Of a stretch of DNA of 64,000 bases, positions 24,889-32,839 are shown piece after piece; position 1 is the stretch's first letter; each line of letters opens with the position of its first letter. The position numbers were made by a program, and so were the translations under genes. Below the pieces are notes generated by a model, which saw only the letters and a list, made by a program, of their open reading frames with translations, made no database searches and was not told the origin of the DNA. Location: assembly GCF_045062745.1 (NCBI RefSeq), contig NZ_JBJGED010000004.1, forward strand, positions 124,001 through 188,000, written 5' to 3'. Origin of the DNA: Paenibacillus_AA sp045062745 (lineage in GTDB: Bacteria > Bacillota > Bacilli > Paenibacillales > NBRC-103111).

Positions 24889-25515
24889 TTAGAACCCGGC
24901 GGCTACCTTCTCCGCTTCTTGCAATCCTTGCGAGATAATGTCCTGCGCCCGGTCCGGGAACTGGTTGTGCCCTTCTACGACAACGGTCGTGATGTCCTTC
25001 ACGCCGAACAGGCCGAATACGTTGCGCACATAGTTGACCGACATTTCCATCCCGGCCGCATAGCCTTCGGAGTAGACGCCTCCGCGAGCGTTCAGCAGCA
25101 CGATTTTCTTGTCCGGAATCAGACCGACCGGTCCGTTCTCCGTATACCGGAACGTTTTGCCCGCTTGGGACAAATAATCCATGTAGGTGTGCAGCACGGC
25201 CGGAATCGTGAAGTTCCACAGCGGGAAGGCGAACACGACTTTGTCGGCGGCGAGGAATTGGTCGATATATTTGGACGCCACCTCGGAGGCTTCCTTCTCG
25301 GCAGGGGTCAGCTCATACCCTTTCGCCGCTTTGAAGTTCCCGGTGATCATATCGGAATTCATGTACGGCAGTTCTACCTGAAACAGATCCAGCTCGGTGA
25401 TGACGTCCTCCGGGTGGTTCGCTTTGTAGCTATCTAGAAAGGCTTGATACAGCTTGACGCTGACGGCCTGATCGATCGGGCGGTCATTCGCTTTGACGAA
25501 TAAAACTTGGCTCAT
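24889..25515 (-). CDS. azoR: FMN-dependent NADH-azoreductase
   Basis: A 208-residue flavodoxin-like quinone/azo reductase. It has the AzoR features VLFVKAND at the N-terminus, the FMN loop PLWNFTIPAVLHTYMDY near residues 99-115, and the flavin-binding NARGGVYSEG. It reduces quinones and azo compounds by two-electron transfer, protecting against thiol and quinone stress. GGAGGG precedes the ATG. It is monocistronic. No YodB/MhqR-type operator was recognised in the short upstream region. Confidence 0.93.
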   Translation of the reverse strand: MSQVLFVKANDRPIDQAVSVKLYQAFLDSYKANHPEDVITELDLFQVELPYMNSDMITGNFKAAKGYELTPAEKEASEVASKYIDQFLAADKVVFAFPLWNFTIPAVLHTYMDYLSQAGKTFRYTENGPVGLIPDKKIVLLNARGGVYSEGYAAGMEMSVNYVRNVFGLFGVKDITTVVVEGHNQFPDRAQDIISQGLQEAEKVAAGF

Positions 25516-25664
25516 CTAATTTCCCTCCAATGTGATAAGATCTGACCTTCATGCTACAGCAATCCCTTCGCGAACACATCGGCAAATGGATGTAAGTTTG
25601 CAAACGCCGGGACGACTCTAGGAGGAGGTCCGGTCGTACGACCTCGGATGGAAGACCGTATAGA

Positions 25665-26327
25665 TCAAGCCGGGAACATGTTCACCGCATATAGCGCTGC
25701 CTGCGTCCGATCGGTGAGATGGAGCTTGCTGAGAATGCTGCTGACGTGGGACTTGACAGTCTTCTCACTGACGACGAGCGTTTGTGCGATCTCCTTGTTG
25801 CTGCACCCCTTCGTGATGAGCCGCAGCACCTCGAGCTCGCGCGGGGTGAGCGCCTCGAAGCCGTCGGCCCGCCCGCCGGCAGGCTCAGCCGTCGGTTGCT
25901 GCGGCAGCGGGTCCGGCTCAGCGACAAGCGCACTACGGATTTCGGGGTGCAGCTGCACATTGCCTTGATGCGCGCTGCGAATGGCCAGCGCCAGCTGTTC
26001 CGGCTCGGCGTCCTTCAGCATATAGCCGATCACGCCGGTTCGCAGCGCGCCATAGATGTGCCGGGGTTCCGAGAAGCTCGTCAGCACCAGTACCTTCACG
26101 TCCGGGAACCGTTCCGCGATGATCGAGCTCGCCTCGATCCCGTCCATCTCCGGCATGTTCAGGTCCATGAGCACGAGGTCGGGGTGCAGCTTCTCGACTT
26201 GTTCGATCGCCTCCCGGCCGTTGTGGGCTTCGCCGACGAGCTCGAAGTCCGCTTGCGTACCAAGATAGAACGCCAAGCCTTTAAGCACGATTTGATGGTC
26301 GTCCACGAGCAAGATTCGAATCTTCAT
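25665..26327 (-). CDS. NarL/LuxR-type response regulator
   Basis: A 220-residue response regulator. The receiver domain covers residues 1-120 with phosphoacceptor Asp55 (LVLMDLNMPE); the LuxR-type HTH lies at about 155-215 (LTPRELEVLRLITKG, IAQTLVVSEKTVKSHV). The open frame continues upstream through the kinase gene, but the ATG at 26327 overlaps the kinase stop as ATGA, so the pair is translationally coupled. It is the output of the cysteine-rich GAF kinase. Its target genes are not apparent in the window. Confidence 0.93.
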   Translation of the reverse strand: MKIRILLVDDHQIVLKGLAFYLGTQADFELVGEAHNGREAIEQVEKLHPDLVLMDLNMPEMDGIEASSIIAERFPDVKVLVLTSFSEPRHIYGALRTGVIGYMLKDAEPEQLALAIRSAHQGNVQLHPEIRSALVAEPDPLPQQPTAEPAGGRADGFEALTPRELEVLRLITKGCSNKEIAQTLVVSEKTVKSHVSSILSKLHLTDRTQAALYAVNMFPA

Positions 26328-27976
26328 AAGTCCCCCTTCCCCGGTAGTCGGGCTTCCGTATCGAAGGGAATGCGGACCGTCACGACCGTAGGCCGCCCGA
26401 TCCCGCTCTCTACAGACAGCTCGCCGCCAAGCAGCTCCGCCCGTTCGCGCATCGAGAGCAGACCCATGGACATCGGCCCTCTGCGCATCTCGACGGCGAA
26501 TCCTCTCCCTTCGTCCCGGATGTCCAATTGGGCGATCGTGTCCGTGACATGGAGGCGGGCTGCGGCCTCGTTCGTTCCCGCGTGCTTCTTCACGTTGTTG
26601 AGCGCCTCCTGCCCGACCCGCCACAACGTCTCTTCCACATCGCGAGGCAGCGCCCGTCGCTCCTCCGACTCCGTGAGGAGCTTCAGACCCAGGCTAGCCG
26701 CATACTGCTGCAGCGCTACAATCACTCCATGCTCGAGGCCGGTCGGCCGCAGCTGCCAGATCAGCGTGCGCATCTCCTTCAGCGCTTCCTGCGACAAGCG
26801 CTGAATCTCGTACAGCGACTCTCGCACGACCGGGGCTTGATCGGCGAGTACGTGCTGCGCCCCCTTCGCCAGGAAAGAAAGCGAGAATATTTTCTGCAGC
26901 ACGGAGTCGTGCAAGTCCCGGGCGACGCGATTGCGTTCCTCGATCCGGGTCAGCTCCCGGCGCTGTTCATAGACGCGGGTATTCTCGATGACGAGCGAGA
27001 TGTGATCGGCGAGGGAGTAGAGGAACTCTTCCTGGTATGATTCGAAATGGTGCGGAACGTCGCTGCCTAAGAGCAGCACGCCTTGCGCGCGGTTGCGGAT
27101 GCGAAGCGGTATGGCGGCGGACGCGTGCGGCGGCAGGATCCCCGGCGAGAGCTCGTGGATCATATCCTCCGAGAGGGAAGCTCGGACAAGTCGATTGTCG
27201 CTCAAGGCCGCTCCCGCGGCGCCGGAACAATTCGGTGCGATCGACCGCCATTCCTTCGACGATTGTCCTTTCACATGGAGCGCCCGGAGCGACAACGTAT
27301 TCTGCTCGTGCAAGAACAGCGCCACGAAAGGCCAGCCGAAGATGTCGCTCAGCTGCGTGACCGCGTTGAGAGGCAGCTCATCGAGGCTCTGAATCGCATT
27401 GATCTGCTGCGTGAACGTGTCGAGTAACGCGTAATGCTGCGCATGGCGCTCTTGCTCGTAGAATAGCCGGGCACGCTTGATGGCCGTGCCGATCTGGAGG
27501 GCGATCGCCTCGAGCAGGGCCAGCTCGTCCTTGGAGAAGTGATCTTTGCCGGCCTGCGCCACATTCAAGAGGCCGAATCGATCCGAGCCGGCATGAAGCG
27601 GCACCGTCGCGTGGTGGGTGATACCGGCGGTACACCCGAGGTCGTGCGAGGCCGCATGCGTGATGCGCGTGCACTCTACGATATTGACGGCCCGATGAAG
27701 CTCGTTCTCGCGAAACTGCTCCACGCACCAGCAGCCGGCTGCGCACATAGCCGCCTTGTCCCGGCTGGCGAGTGCCGGCGGGAGATTGTGGTCGGCGGTA
27801 CAGACGATGTCGTGCGTTTCGTCCTTCAAGTAGATCCAGCCGGTCGACAGCCCCGTGATGGCAAGGAGCTTGACCAGCACATCGTTCAGCATTTGATTCA
27901 GGTCATTCGTCGTATTGAGCAGCTCGGCGATTTCCTTCAACGCCAACAGCTCTTGGGCTCGAATCTCGCGGGGCAT
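26324..27976 (-). CDS. Cytoplasmic GAF-domain sensor histidine kinase with cysteine cluster
   Basis: A 550-residue soluble kinase without membrane helices. The N-terminal GAF domain (about 15-170) carries Cys59, Cys78, Cys82, Cys84, Cys102 and Cys115; a second GAF domain follows (about 190-335). The HisKA_3 dimerisation domain has His356 in VARDLHDSVL, and the ATPase domain spans about 450-540 (N box EALNNVKKHA, G box GLLSMRERAELLGG). The cysteine spacing recalls AirS/YhcY-type kinases, where such residues hold a redox-sensitive iron-sulfur cluster. Oxygen or redox sensing is therefore inferred. GGAAGGAGG precedes the ATG. It is paired with the response regulator downstream. Confidence 0.92.
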   Translation of the reverse strand: MPREIRAQELLALKEIAELLNTTNDLNQMLNDVLVKLLAITGLSTGWIYLKDETHDIVCTADHNLPPALASRDKAAMCAAGCWCVEQFRENELHRAVNIVECTRITHAASHDLGCTAGITHHATVPLHAGSDRFGLLNVAQAGKDHFSKDELALLEAIALQIGTAIKRARLFYEQERHAQHYALLDTFTQQINAIQSLDELPLNAVTQLSDIFGWPFVALFLHEQNTLSLRALHVKGQSSKEWRSIAPNCSGAAGAALSDNRLVRASLSEDMIHELSPGILPPHASAAIPLRIRNRAQGVLLLGSDVPHHFESYQEEFLYSLADHISLVIENTRVYEQRRELTRIEERNRVARDLHDSVLQKIFSLSFLAKGAQHVLADQAPVVRESLYEIQRLSQEALKEMRTLIWQLRPTGLEHGVIVALQQYAASLGLKLLTESEERRALPRDVEETLWRVGQEALNNVKKHAGTNEAAARLHVTDTIAQLDIRDEGRGFAVEMRRGPMSMGLLSMRERAELLGGELSVESGIGRPTVVTVRIPFDTEARLPGKGDL

Positions 27977-28053
27977 GGTAGACGCCTCCTTCCGGAGAGA
28001 TTACTTAGCATTATAGTCTCCATGGGGAAGGGGCGCAATGCGGGGGACCGGGG

Positions 28054-28986
28054 CTACTTGCCGTTGCGGGGCACCCGCCGCTCCGGGAGGAGGCGGGGAA
28101 GAGGAAGCCCTTGTTGGATGGGGACGCTGATGAAGATCAGCAGAAAAGCTCCGAGATCGATCCATGACAGGCGCTCTCCGACCATCACCAGGATGAAGAG
28201 CAGCGTCACGCACGGCGTGAAAAAGGTGAAGCTGGCCACGAGCGAGGCGGACGCGTGCTTCAGCGCCTGGAAGTAGAGGAGGAAGCCCAGCACGATGTTG
28301 CCTACCGCTAGCCACACAAGACCGCCGAGATTCGGCAGCGACGGGACGGACAAAGACGAGTTTCCCCACATGGCGCCGGCCGTCCAGACGAAAGCGACGA
28401 AGGTGATGAACAGGTTGCTTAAGGCGGCGTCCCGTTCGTTCATTTTGACCAGATTCGTGAACAGTCCCCAGCAAACGGCCGCAAAAATCGCCAGCACATC
28501 GCCGACTGCGTTCGTGAAAGTGAAGCTCGCCCAGTCTCCTTTCGTGATCAGCAGCACACTACCCAGCAAGCCTAGGGCAAGCGAGAGCGCCTTATTCCAC
28601 GTGAATCGTTCCCTGTGGATCGGAATCGCGAACAGCACGATGAAGATCGGGAACAAGTAATTCAGCATCGAGGCCTCGACCGCCGGCAATCGTTCCAATG
28701 CTTGGAGGTATAGAAAGTCGTACAGGAAAGCGAGCGTCCCGCAGCCCGCCAACAGCCCGAAGTCGCGTCCGTTCCAGGAACCGAACCCTTTCAGCTTGCC
28801 CTGAACCATCAGAATGGCGAGGAACACGATCAGGGCAAATCCGTACATGTAGAACAGGACGAGATAGCTGTCCATGCTCGCCAAAAGCAGCTTGTTCGTA
28901 GCGGCGAACGATCCCCACGCGAGGAGCAGGAGGGGCATGAGCACATAGGGATTTCGGGTCCAACGGCTACCATCGCGTTTCACCAT
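28054..28986 (-). CDS. EamA/DMT-family transporter
   Basis: A 310-residue inner-membrane protein with about ten helices in two EamA repeats (first up to about residue 145, second from about 155). The second repeat carries the typical HASASLVASFTFFTPCVTLL and ERLSWIDLGAFLLIF segments. Members export amino acids, metabolites or drugs. AGAAGGA precedes the ATG. It stands alone between the two-component genes and the divergent formaldehyde dehydrogenase. Substrate unknown. Confidence 0.88.
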   Translation of the reverse strand: MVKRDGSRWTRNPYVLMPLLLLAWGSFAATNKLLLASMDSYLVLFYMYGFALIVFLAILMVQGKLKGFGSWNGRDFGLLAGCGTLAFLYDFLYLQALERLPAVEASMLNYLFPIFIVLFAIPIHRERFTWNKALSLALGLLGSVLLITKGDWASFTFTNAVGDVLAIFAAVCWGLFTNLVKMNERDAALSNLFITFVAFVWTAGAMWGNSSLSVPSLPNLGGLVWLAVGNIVLGFLLYFQALKHASASLVASFTFFTPCVTLLFILVMVGERLSWIDLGAFLLIFISVPIQQGLPLPRLLPERRVPRNGK

Positions 28987-29092
28987 TCACATTCCTTCTC
29001 CGGGGCGCCGGTCCATTTGTTCATGAAAATATTCGGTCCCCGGCGTCTCGATTCCTGCTTAACTCGACTAGGCAGACGGAAGCGGGCGGTGC

Positions 29093-29155
29093 TATACTTG
29101 AGCCAGAGAAACACATACATAAGGGAGCCCACATCGAACCTGTTAAGCGCTTTCA
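29093..29155 (+). promoter_or_regulatory. Possible promoter -10 and cre-like site before formaldehyde dehydrogenase
   Basis: TATACT at 29093-29098 is a good -10, but no clear -35 precedes it. At 29142-29155, GTTAAGCGCTTTCA matches the cre consensus TGWAANCGNTNWCA at 12 of 14 positions. It would lie in the leader, a position where CcpA blocks elongation. Confidence 0.4.
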
Positions 29156-29187
29156 AAAATCGGCATTTTGAAAGGAGCACGAGTGGA

Positions 29188-30402
29188 ATGGTTGGGAATC
29201 GAGCGGTTGTGTATGTTCAGCCCGGGAAGGTGGAGATAAGCGATATCGCTTATCCGGATTTGGTATTGCGGGACGGCCCTGGCGTGAACAAGCTGAATGT
29301 CGGGCGAAAATGCGAGCATGGCGTCATCCTGAAGGTCGTGACGACGAATATCTGCGGCAGCGACCAGCATATGGTGCGCGGCAGGACGACCGCCCCGGCC
29401 GGGCTGGTGCTCGGTCATGAGATTACCGGCGAGGTGATCGAGGTGGGGCGTGACGTCGAGTTCATCCGGAAGGGCGATCTCGTCTCCGTGCCGTTCAACA
29501 TCGCCTGCGGCCGATGCCGCAATTGCAAGGAACGCAACACGAACGTCTGTTTGAACGTGAATCCGGATCGGCCCGGCTCCGCCTACGGCTACGTCGATAT
29601 GGGCGGTTGGGTCGGCGGACAATCCGAGTATGTAATGGTGCCTTACGCCGACTTCCAGCTGCTGAAGTTCCCCGACAAGGACCAGGCGATGGAGAAGATC
29701 CGCGATCTGACGATGCTGTCCGACATCTTCCCGACCGGCTATCATGGAGCGGTGAGCGCCGGCGTCCGGCCGGGCTCGACTGTCTACGTGGCGGGTGCCG
29801 GTCCGGTAGGGCTCGCCGCGGCGCACTCCGCGCAGCTGCTCGGGGCCGCCGTGGTCATCGTCGGCGACCTGAACCCGGCACGGCTCGAGCAGGCGCGCAG
29901 CTTCGGCTGCGAGACGATCAACCTCGCCGAGCACGACGACCTGGGCGAGCAGATCGAAGCGATCCTGGGCGTGCCGGAGGTCGACTGCGCCGTCGACTGC
30001 GTAGGCTTCGAAGCGCACGGCCACGGGCACGATCATACGGAAGCACCGGCGACGGTACTGAACGCGATTATGCAGGTCACTCGGGCCGGCGGTCGTCTGG
30101 GCATCCCGGGGCTGTACGTGACGGGAGATCCCGGCGCCATCGACGCCGATGCGAAGGTCGGGACGCTCAAGATCCGCTTCGGGCTCGGCTGGGCGAAATC
30201 GCATACGTTCGTCACGGGACAGACGCCGGTCATGCAGTATCATCGCGAGCTGATGATGTCGATTCTGAGCGGCCGCGCCCAGATCGCGAAGGCGGTCAAC
30301 GCGACGGTCATCTCGCTTGAGGAAGCTCCGAACGCGTATACGGAATTCGACCGCGGCGTGTCGAAGAAGTTCGTCATCGACCCGCACGGCATGGTACGCT
30401 AA
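29188..30402 (+). CDS. Zinc-dependent, glutathione-independent formaldehyde dehydrogenase
   Basis: A 404-residue medium-chain dehydrogenase of the FdhA type, which oxidises formaldehyde to formate with tightly bound NAD. Catalytic zinc ligands lie in NICGSDQHM and the GHEITG region. The structural zinc cluster is CGRCRNCKERNTNVC. The Rossmann motif is VYVAGAGPVGLAAAHSA, followed by the long insertion typical of this subfamily (AHGHGHDH). Fifty-seven extra codons upstream are rejected because AAAGGAG precedes the ATG at 29188. It stands alone and ends with a terminator. A cre-like site in the leader hints at carbon control. Confidence 0.92.
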   Translation: MVGNRAVVYVQPGKVEISDIAYPDLVLRDGPGVNKLNVGRKCEHGVILKVVTTNICGSDQHMVRGRTTAPAGLVLGHEITGEVIEVGRDVEFIRKGDLVSVPFNIACGRCRNCKERNTNVCLNVNPDRPGSAYGYVDMGGWVGGQSEYVMVPYADFQLLKFPDKDQAMEKIRDLTMLSDIFPTGYHGAVSAGVRPGSTVYVAGAGPVGLAAAHSAQLLGAAVVIVGDLNPARLEQARSFGCETINLAEHDDLGEQIEAILGVPEVDCAVDCVGFEAHGHGHDHTEAPATVLNAIMQVTRAGGRLGIPGLYVTGDPGAIDADAKVGTLKIRFGLGWAKSHTFVTGQTPVMQYHRELMMSILSGRAQIAKAVNATVISLEEAPNAYTEFDRGVSKKFVIDPHGMVR

Positions 30403-30408
30403 CCCCTC

Positions 30409-30446
30409 AACCGCTGCGCCTGCTAGCCGGGCGTCAGCGGTTTTTT
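30409..30446 (+). terminator. Intrinsic terminator after formaldehyde dehydrogenase
   Basis: AACCGCTG (30409-30416) pairs with CAGCGGTT (30435-30442), extended by CGCC/GGCG, and is followed by six Ts. Confidence 0.85.
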
Positions 30447-30557
30447 AGTCCGCACTCCGCCGTTGCGATACGCCGTTGGCGTCATCCCTTCCAGCTTCTT
30501 GAACACCCTCGCGAAATAAGCCGCATCCTCGAACCCCACATGCATGCAGCCCGCGGG
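30423..30557 (-). pseudogene. C-terminal remnant of an AraC-family regulator
   Basis: The minus strand encodes VGFEDAAYFARVFKKLEG followed by MTPTAYRNGG and a stop at 30423. This is the second helix-turn-helix and end of an AraC-type regulator. Upstream in the same frame there is a stop at once (the TAA of the Crp-like gene), so some 90 % of the gene is missing. It must be a leftover of a deletion or rearrangement at this junction. Confidence 0.8.
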
Positions 30558-31217
30558 TTAAACCTGGGTTAGATCGAGCAGGAATTTGTTGCCCGACACG
30601 GTGAGGATCCGCTTCGTCTGGAGCTCATTCAGCACCTGGAACACGAGAGGCTTCGACACCCCCGCCAGTTGGGACAGCTCATCATAGTTCAGGTTGATCT
30701 GAATGCGCACGAGCGATGTGCCGATCCGGTTGCCATGGTCGTTCGCGAGCTTGACCAAATTTTTCACGACCCGTTGTTTAGCATCCATATACGTCAAGTC
30801 ATGCACCTGCTGGTTCGTTTCGCGCAATCGGCTGCTGAGCTGCTTCAGGATGTTCAGGTTGATGTCGAAATGGTTTTTGAGCAAGCTCTGAAAGCTCCGG
30901 AGCGCGAGCGAGATGACCGTCGTCTCCTCGATCGCCTGCGCGGTCGCCGAACGCGGCTTTCCGTCCAACAGGGCAAGCTCGCCGAAGCTGTCTCCGGCGG
31001 TCAGGATCGACATGATTTTATCCTCGCCTTGGCGGTTGGAAGTGTAGATCTTAACCGCGCCGGACACGACGAGATAGAACACCGTGCCCGGCTCGTTCTC
31101 GCGAAACAGGATCGTACCGGCTTTATAAGTCCGGGTCGTGCATTTGTTGGCGATGCTCTGGAGCTGAAAATCGTCCAAGTTGGAAAACAGCGGAATGACA
31201 CGCAGCGATTCGATCAT
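30558..31217 (-). CDS. Crp/Fnr-family transcriptional regulator
   Basis: A 219-residue regulator. The cyclic-nucleotide-binding-like domain covers about residues 8-125 (GDSFGELALLDGKPRSATAQA is typical), followed by a dimer helix and a Crp-type winged helix at about 150-215 (YDELSQLAGVSKPLVFQVLNEL). It has no Fnr-type cysteine cluster. The open frame is longer upstream, but GGAGGAG nine bases before the ATG at 31217 gives normal family length. It is divergent from the lipase gene. Its stop codon abuts an AraC remnant, marking a rearrangement end. Ligand unknown. Confidence 0.88.
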   Translation of the reverse strand: MIESLRVIPLFSNLDDFQLQSIANKCTTRTYKAGTILFRENEPGTVFYLVVSGAVKIYTSNRQGEDKIMSILTAGDSFGELALLDGKPRSATAQAIEETTVISLALRSFQSLLKNHFDINLNILKQLSSRLRETNQQVHDLTYMDAKQRVVKNLVKLANDHGNRIGTSLVRIQINLNYDELSQLAGVSKPLVFQVLNELQTKRILTVSGNKFLLDLTQV

Positions 31218-31315
31218 GGAAAGAAGCTCCTCCTGTCGGGACATAAGGGATTGGGATAGGCACAGAGCCCGGCTTCCGCTCATAGGATAAGGCATCTGTG
31301 GGAGGAGCGAGCGGG

Positions 31316-32098
31316 ATGCGGCAACGTTTGGCGTATGATTTGAAAACGGCGATTTTCCTGGCGGCGGTGAGCGGGCAGACATATACACAGTTCGAGAATG
31401 CGGACGGCTCGTTCGTCGTCCCTCAGGGTTACCGCCTCGTGGAGGCGTTTAAAGGGCTGTCGTTTCACGGCGTTCAGGAGTGGTTCGGCTTCCTGCTCGA
31501 GTCGGACGACCGGCTGGTGCTCGCCTTTCGCGGCACGAGCTCGACCGCCGATTGGATGGCCAACGCGATGGCGCGGCAGGTTAAGTACAAGTACGTGAAG
31601 GATGCCGGCTGGACCCATCGCGGGTTCACGCAAATCTACAGCTCGATGCGGGCGCAAGTGCTGTCGGCGCTCAACCGGATGCCGGCTCACAAACCGTTGT
31701 ACGTCACCGGGCACAGTCTGGGCGGCGCGTTGGCGGCTCTCTGCTCGATCGACGTAGCGGCGAATACGGCGTTCATGGCCCCGCGCCTGTATACGTACGG
31801 CTCTCCGCGGGTAGGCGATCCGGGCTTTGCCCGCTGCTTCGCCGGCTCGGTTCCGAGCAGCTACCGCATCGCCAACAAGAACGATGTGGTGCCCCATCTC
31901 CCGCCCGCGGTGTTCAAGATTCCGCAGGACGACACCGTCTACTACTACATGCAAGTCCGGGAGGCGCAGCCGCTGCAATTCCAGGACGATTCCCTCGTGG
32001 AGAACCACGTGATTGCGCAGTACTTCGAGCATTTGGCCAGCCTCGATCCAGCCTATGCCAAATCGATGTGCGCCGCGAACCCGGGATTTTGCCCGTAG
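31316..32098 (+). CDS. Class 3 lipase (alpha/beta hydrolase)
   Basis: A 260-residue lipase with the nucleophile elbow GHSLGG (Ser134), likely Asp190 in NKNDVVP and His231 in ENHVIAQYF completing the triad. FRGTSS near residue 71 forms the oxyanion region. No signal peptide is evident, so it is either cytoplasmic or leaves by another route. GGAGGAG eight bases before the ATG at 31316 is preferred over a GTG at 31298. It is divergent from the Crp-like regulator, which might control it; this is only proximity. Confidence 0.88.
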   Translation: MRQRLAYDLKTAIFLAAVSGQTYTQFENADGSFVVPQGYRLVEAFKGLSFHGVQEWFGFLLESDDRLVLAFRGTSSTADWMANAMARQVKYKYVKDAGWTHRGFTQIYSSMRAQVLSALNRMPAHKPLYVTGHSLGGALAALCSIDVAANTAFMAPRLYTYGSPRVGDPGFARCFAGSVPSSYRIANKNDVVPHLPPAVFKIPQDDTVYYYMQVREAQPLQFQDDSLVENHVIAQYFEHLASLDPAYAKSMCAANPGFCP

Positions 32099-32292
32099 GG
32101 ATTATGGGGCTAAAGACCTATATTTTAAATTCAGTATAGCTTATTTTGGTTGGCGGAGTAAGGGTTTGGTGGGTTCGCGAGGAATATTTTTCTATGTTGG
32201 CGGGACGGGGAGTACCCGTTTTGGCGTTGGGTTACTCCCGCAAATTTCGCCCTGGCCCGCATATTCGGGCTGGGTCTTTGAATTTTCCAAGT

Positions 32293-32337
32293 TTGACTGA
32301 TGGAGAAATTACGGCTATTATAGATATATATTATCTA
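32293..32337 (+). promoter_or_regulatory. Promoter and operator of the rrf2 gene
   Basis: TTGACT (32293-32298), 17 bases, TATTAT (32316-32321). Overlapping the last base and extending over the start site is the near-palindrome TAGATATATATTATCTA (32321-32337), with arms TAGATA and TATCTA. The same arms and spacing recur at 32791, so an Rrf2 dimer is the likely ligand. Confidence 0.75.
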
Positions 32338-32356
32338 CGATTGGAGGGCAGGAAAG

Positions 32357-32761
32357 ATGAAATACTCAAAAGCGACGAACTATGCCCTTCACACAATGCT
32401 GTATTTGGTTGCTTTTGCCCCGGACCGACCGGTTGGCGTACAGCAGCTTGCCGACAAGCAGGGCGTATCCCCCACATACCTCTCCAAAATCCTCACGAAG
32501 CTGGTGAAAGCGGGGCTGATTGAGTCGGCTTCGGGTGCAAACGGCGGGTACCGGCTGAAGGGCAGAAAAGAGGATATTTCGTTTCTCGACATCATTCATG
32601 CGGTAGAAGGCACCGCTTCTCTGTTTGAATGCTGCGGCAGCGAGGATTCCCGATGCCTGATCCATCAGGTAATGCTGACGGCCGAGGATGCGATGGAGCA
32701 ACATCTGAAGAACACCAAATTAAGCGAGCTTGCTGCTCAAGCTACATCATCTGGAAATTAA
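32357..32761 (+). CDS. Rrf2-family transcriptional regulator
   Basis: A 134-residue winged-helix regulator (VQQLADKQGVSPTYLSKILTKLVKAGL; wing ANGGYRLKGR). Near the position where IscR/NsrR carry cluster ligands it has Cys92, Cys93 and Cys100. That is three thiols, but not the exact NsrR spacing, so it could be a thiol switch or hold a cluster. GGAGGG precedes the ATG. It is followed by a thioredoxin-reductase-like gene with a matching operator, so it probably represses both under normal conditions. Confidence 0.92.
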   Translation: MKYSKATNYALHTMLYLVAFAPDRPVGVQQLADKQGVSPTYLSKILTKLVKAGLIESASGANGGYRLKGRKEDISFLDIIHAVEGTASLFECCGSEDSRCLIHQVMLTAEDAMEQHLKNTKLSELAAQATSSGN

Positions 32762-32790
32762 GAAAGAGTACTCAAAGCTTTGTCTAATTA

Positions 32791-32807
32791 CAGATATTAT
32801 ATATCTA
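32791..32807. promoter_or_regulatory. Second Rrf2 operator before the flavoprotein gene
   Basis: CAGATATTATATATCTA shares the arms YAGATA and TATCTA, with the same five-base spacing, with the operator at 32321. A plausible promoter TTGTCT (32780-32785), 16 bases, TATCTA (32802-32807) overlaps it. Confidence 0.7.
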
Positions 32808-32839
32808 TAAAGTCTCCAAAAAACGAAGGGATTGATCTT

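Noticed and set aside
25632..25643. Perfect 12-base palindrome GGTCGTACGACC after the response regulator gene
   Set aside because: It is too short for a terminator hairpin, has no T-run, and lies at no promoter I can see.
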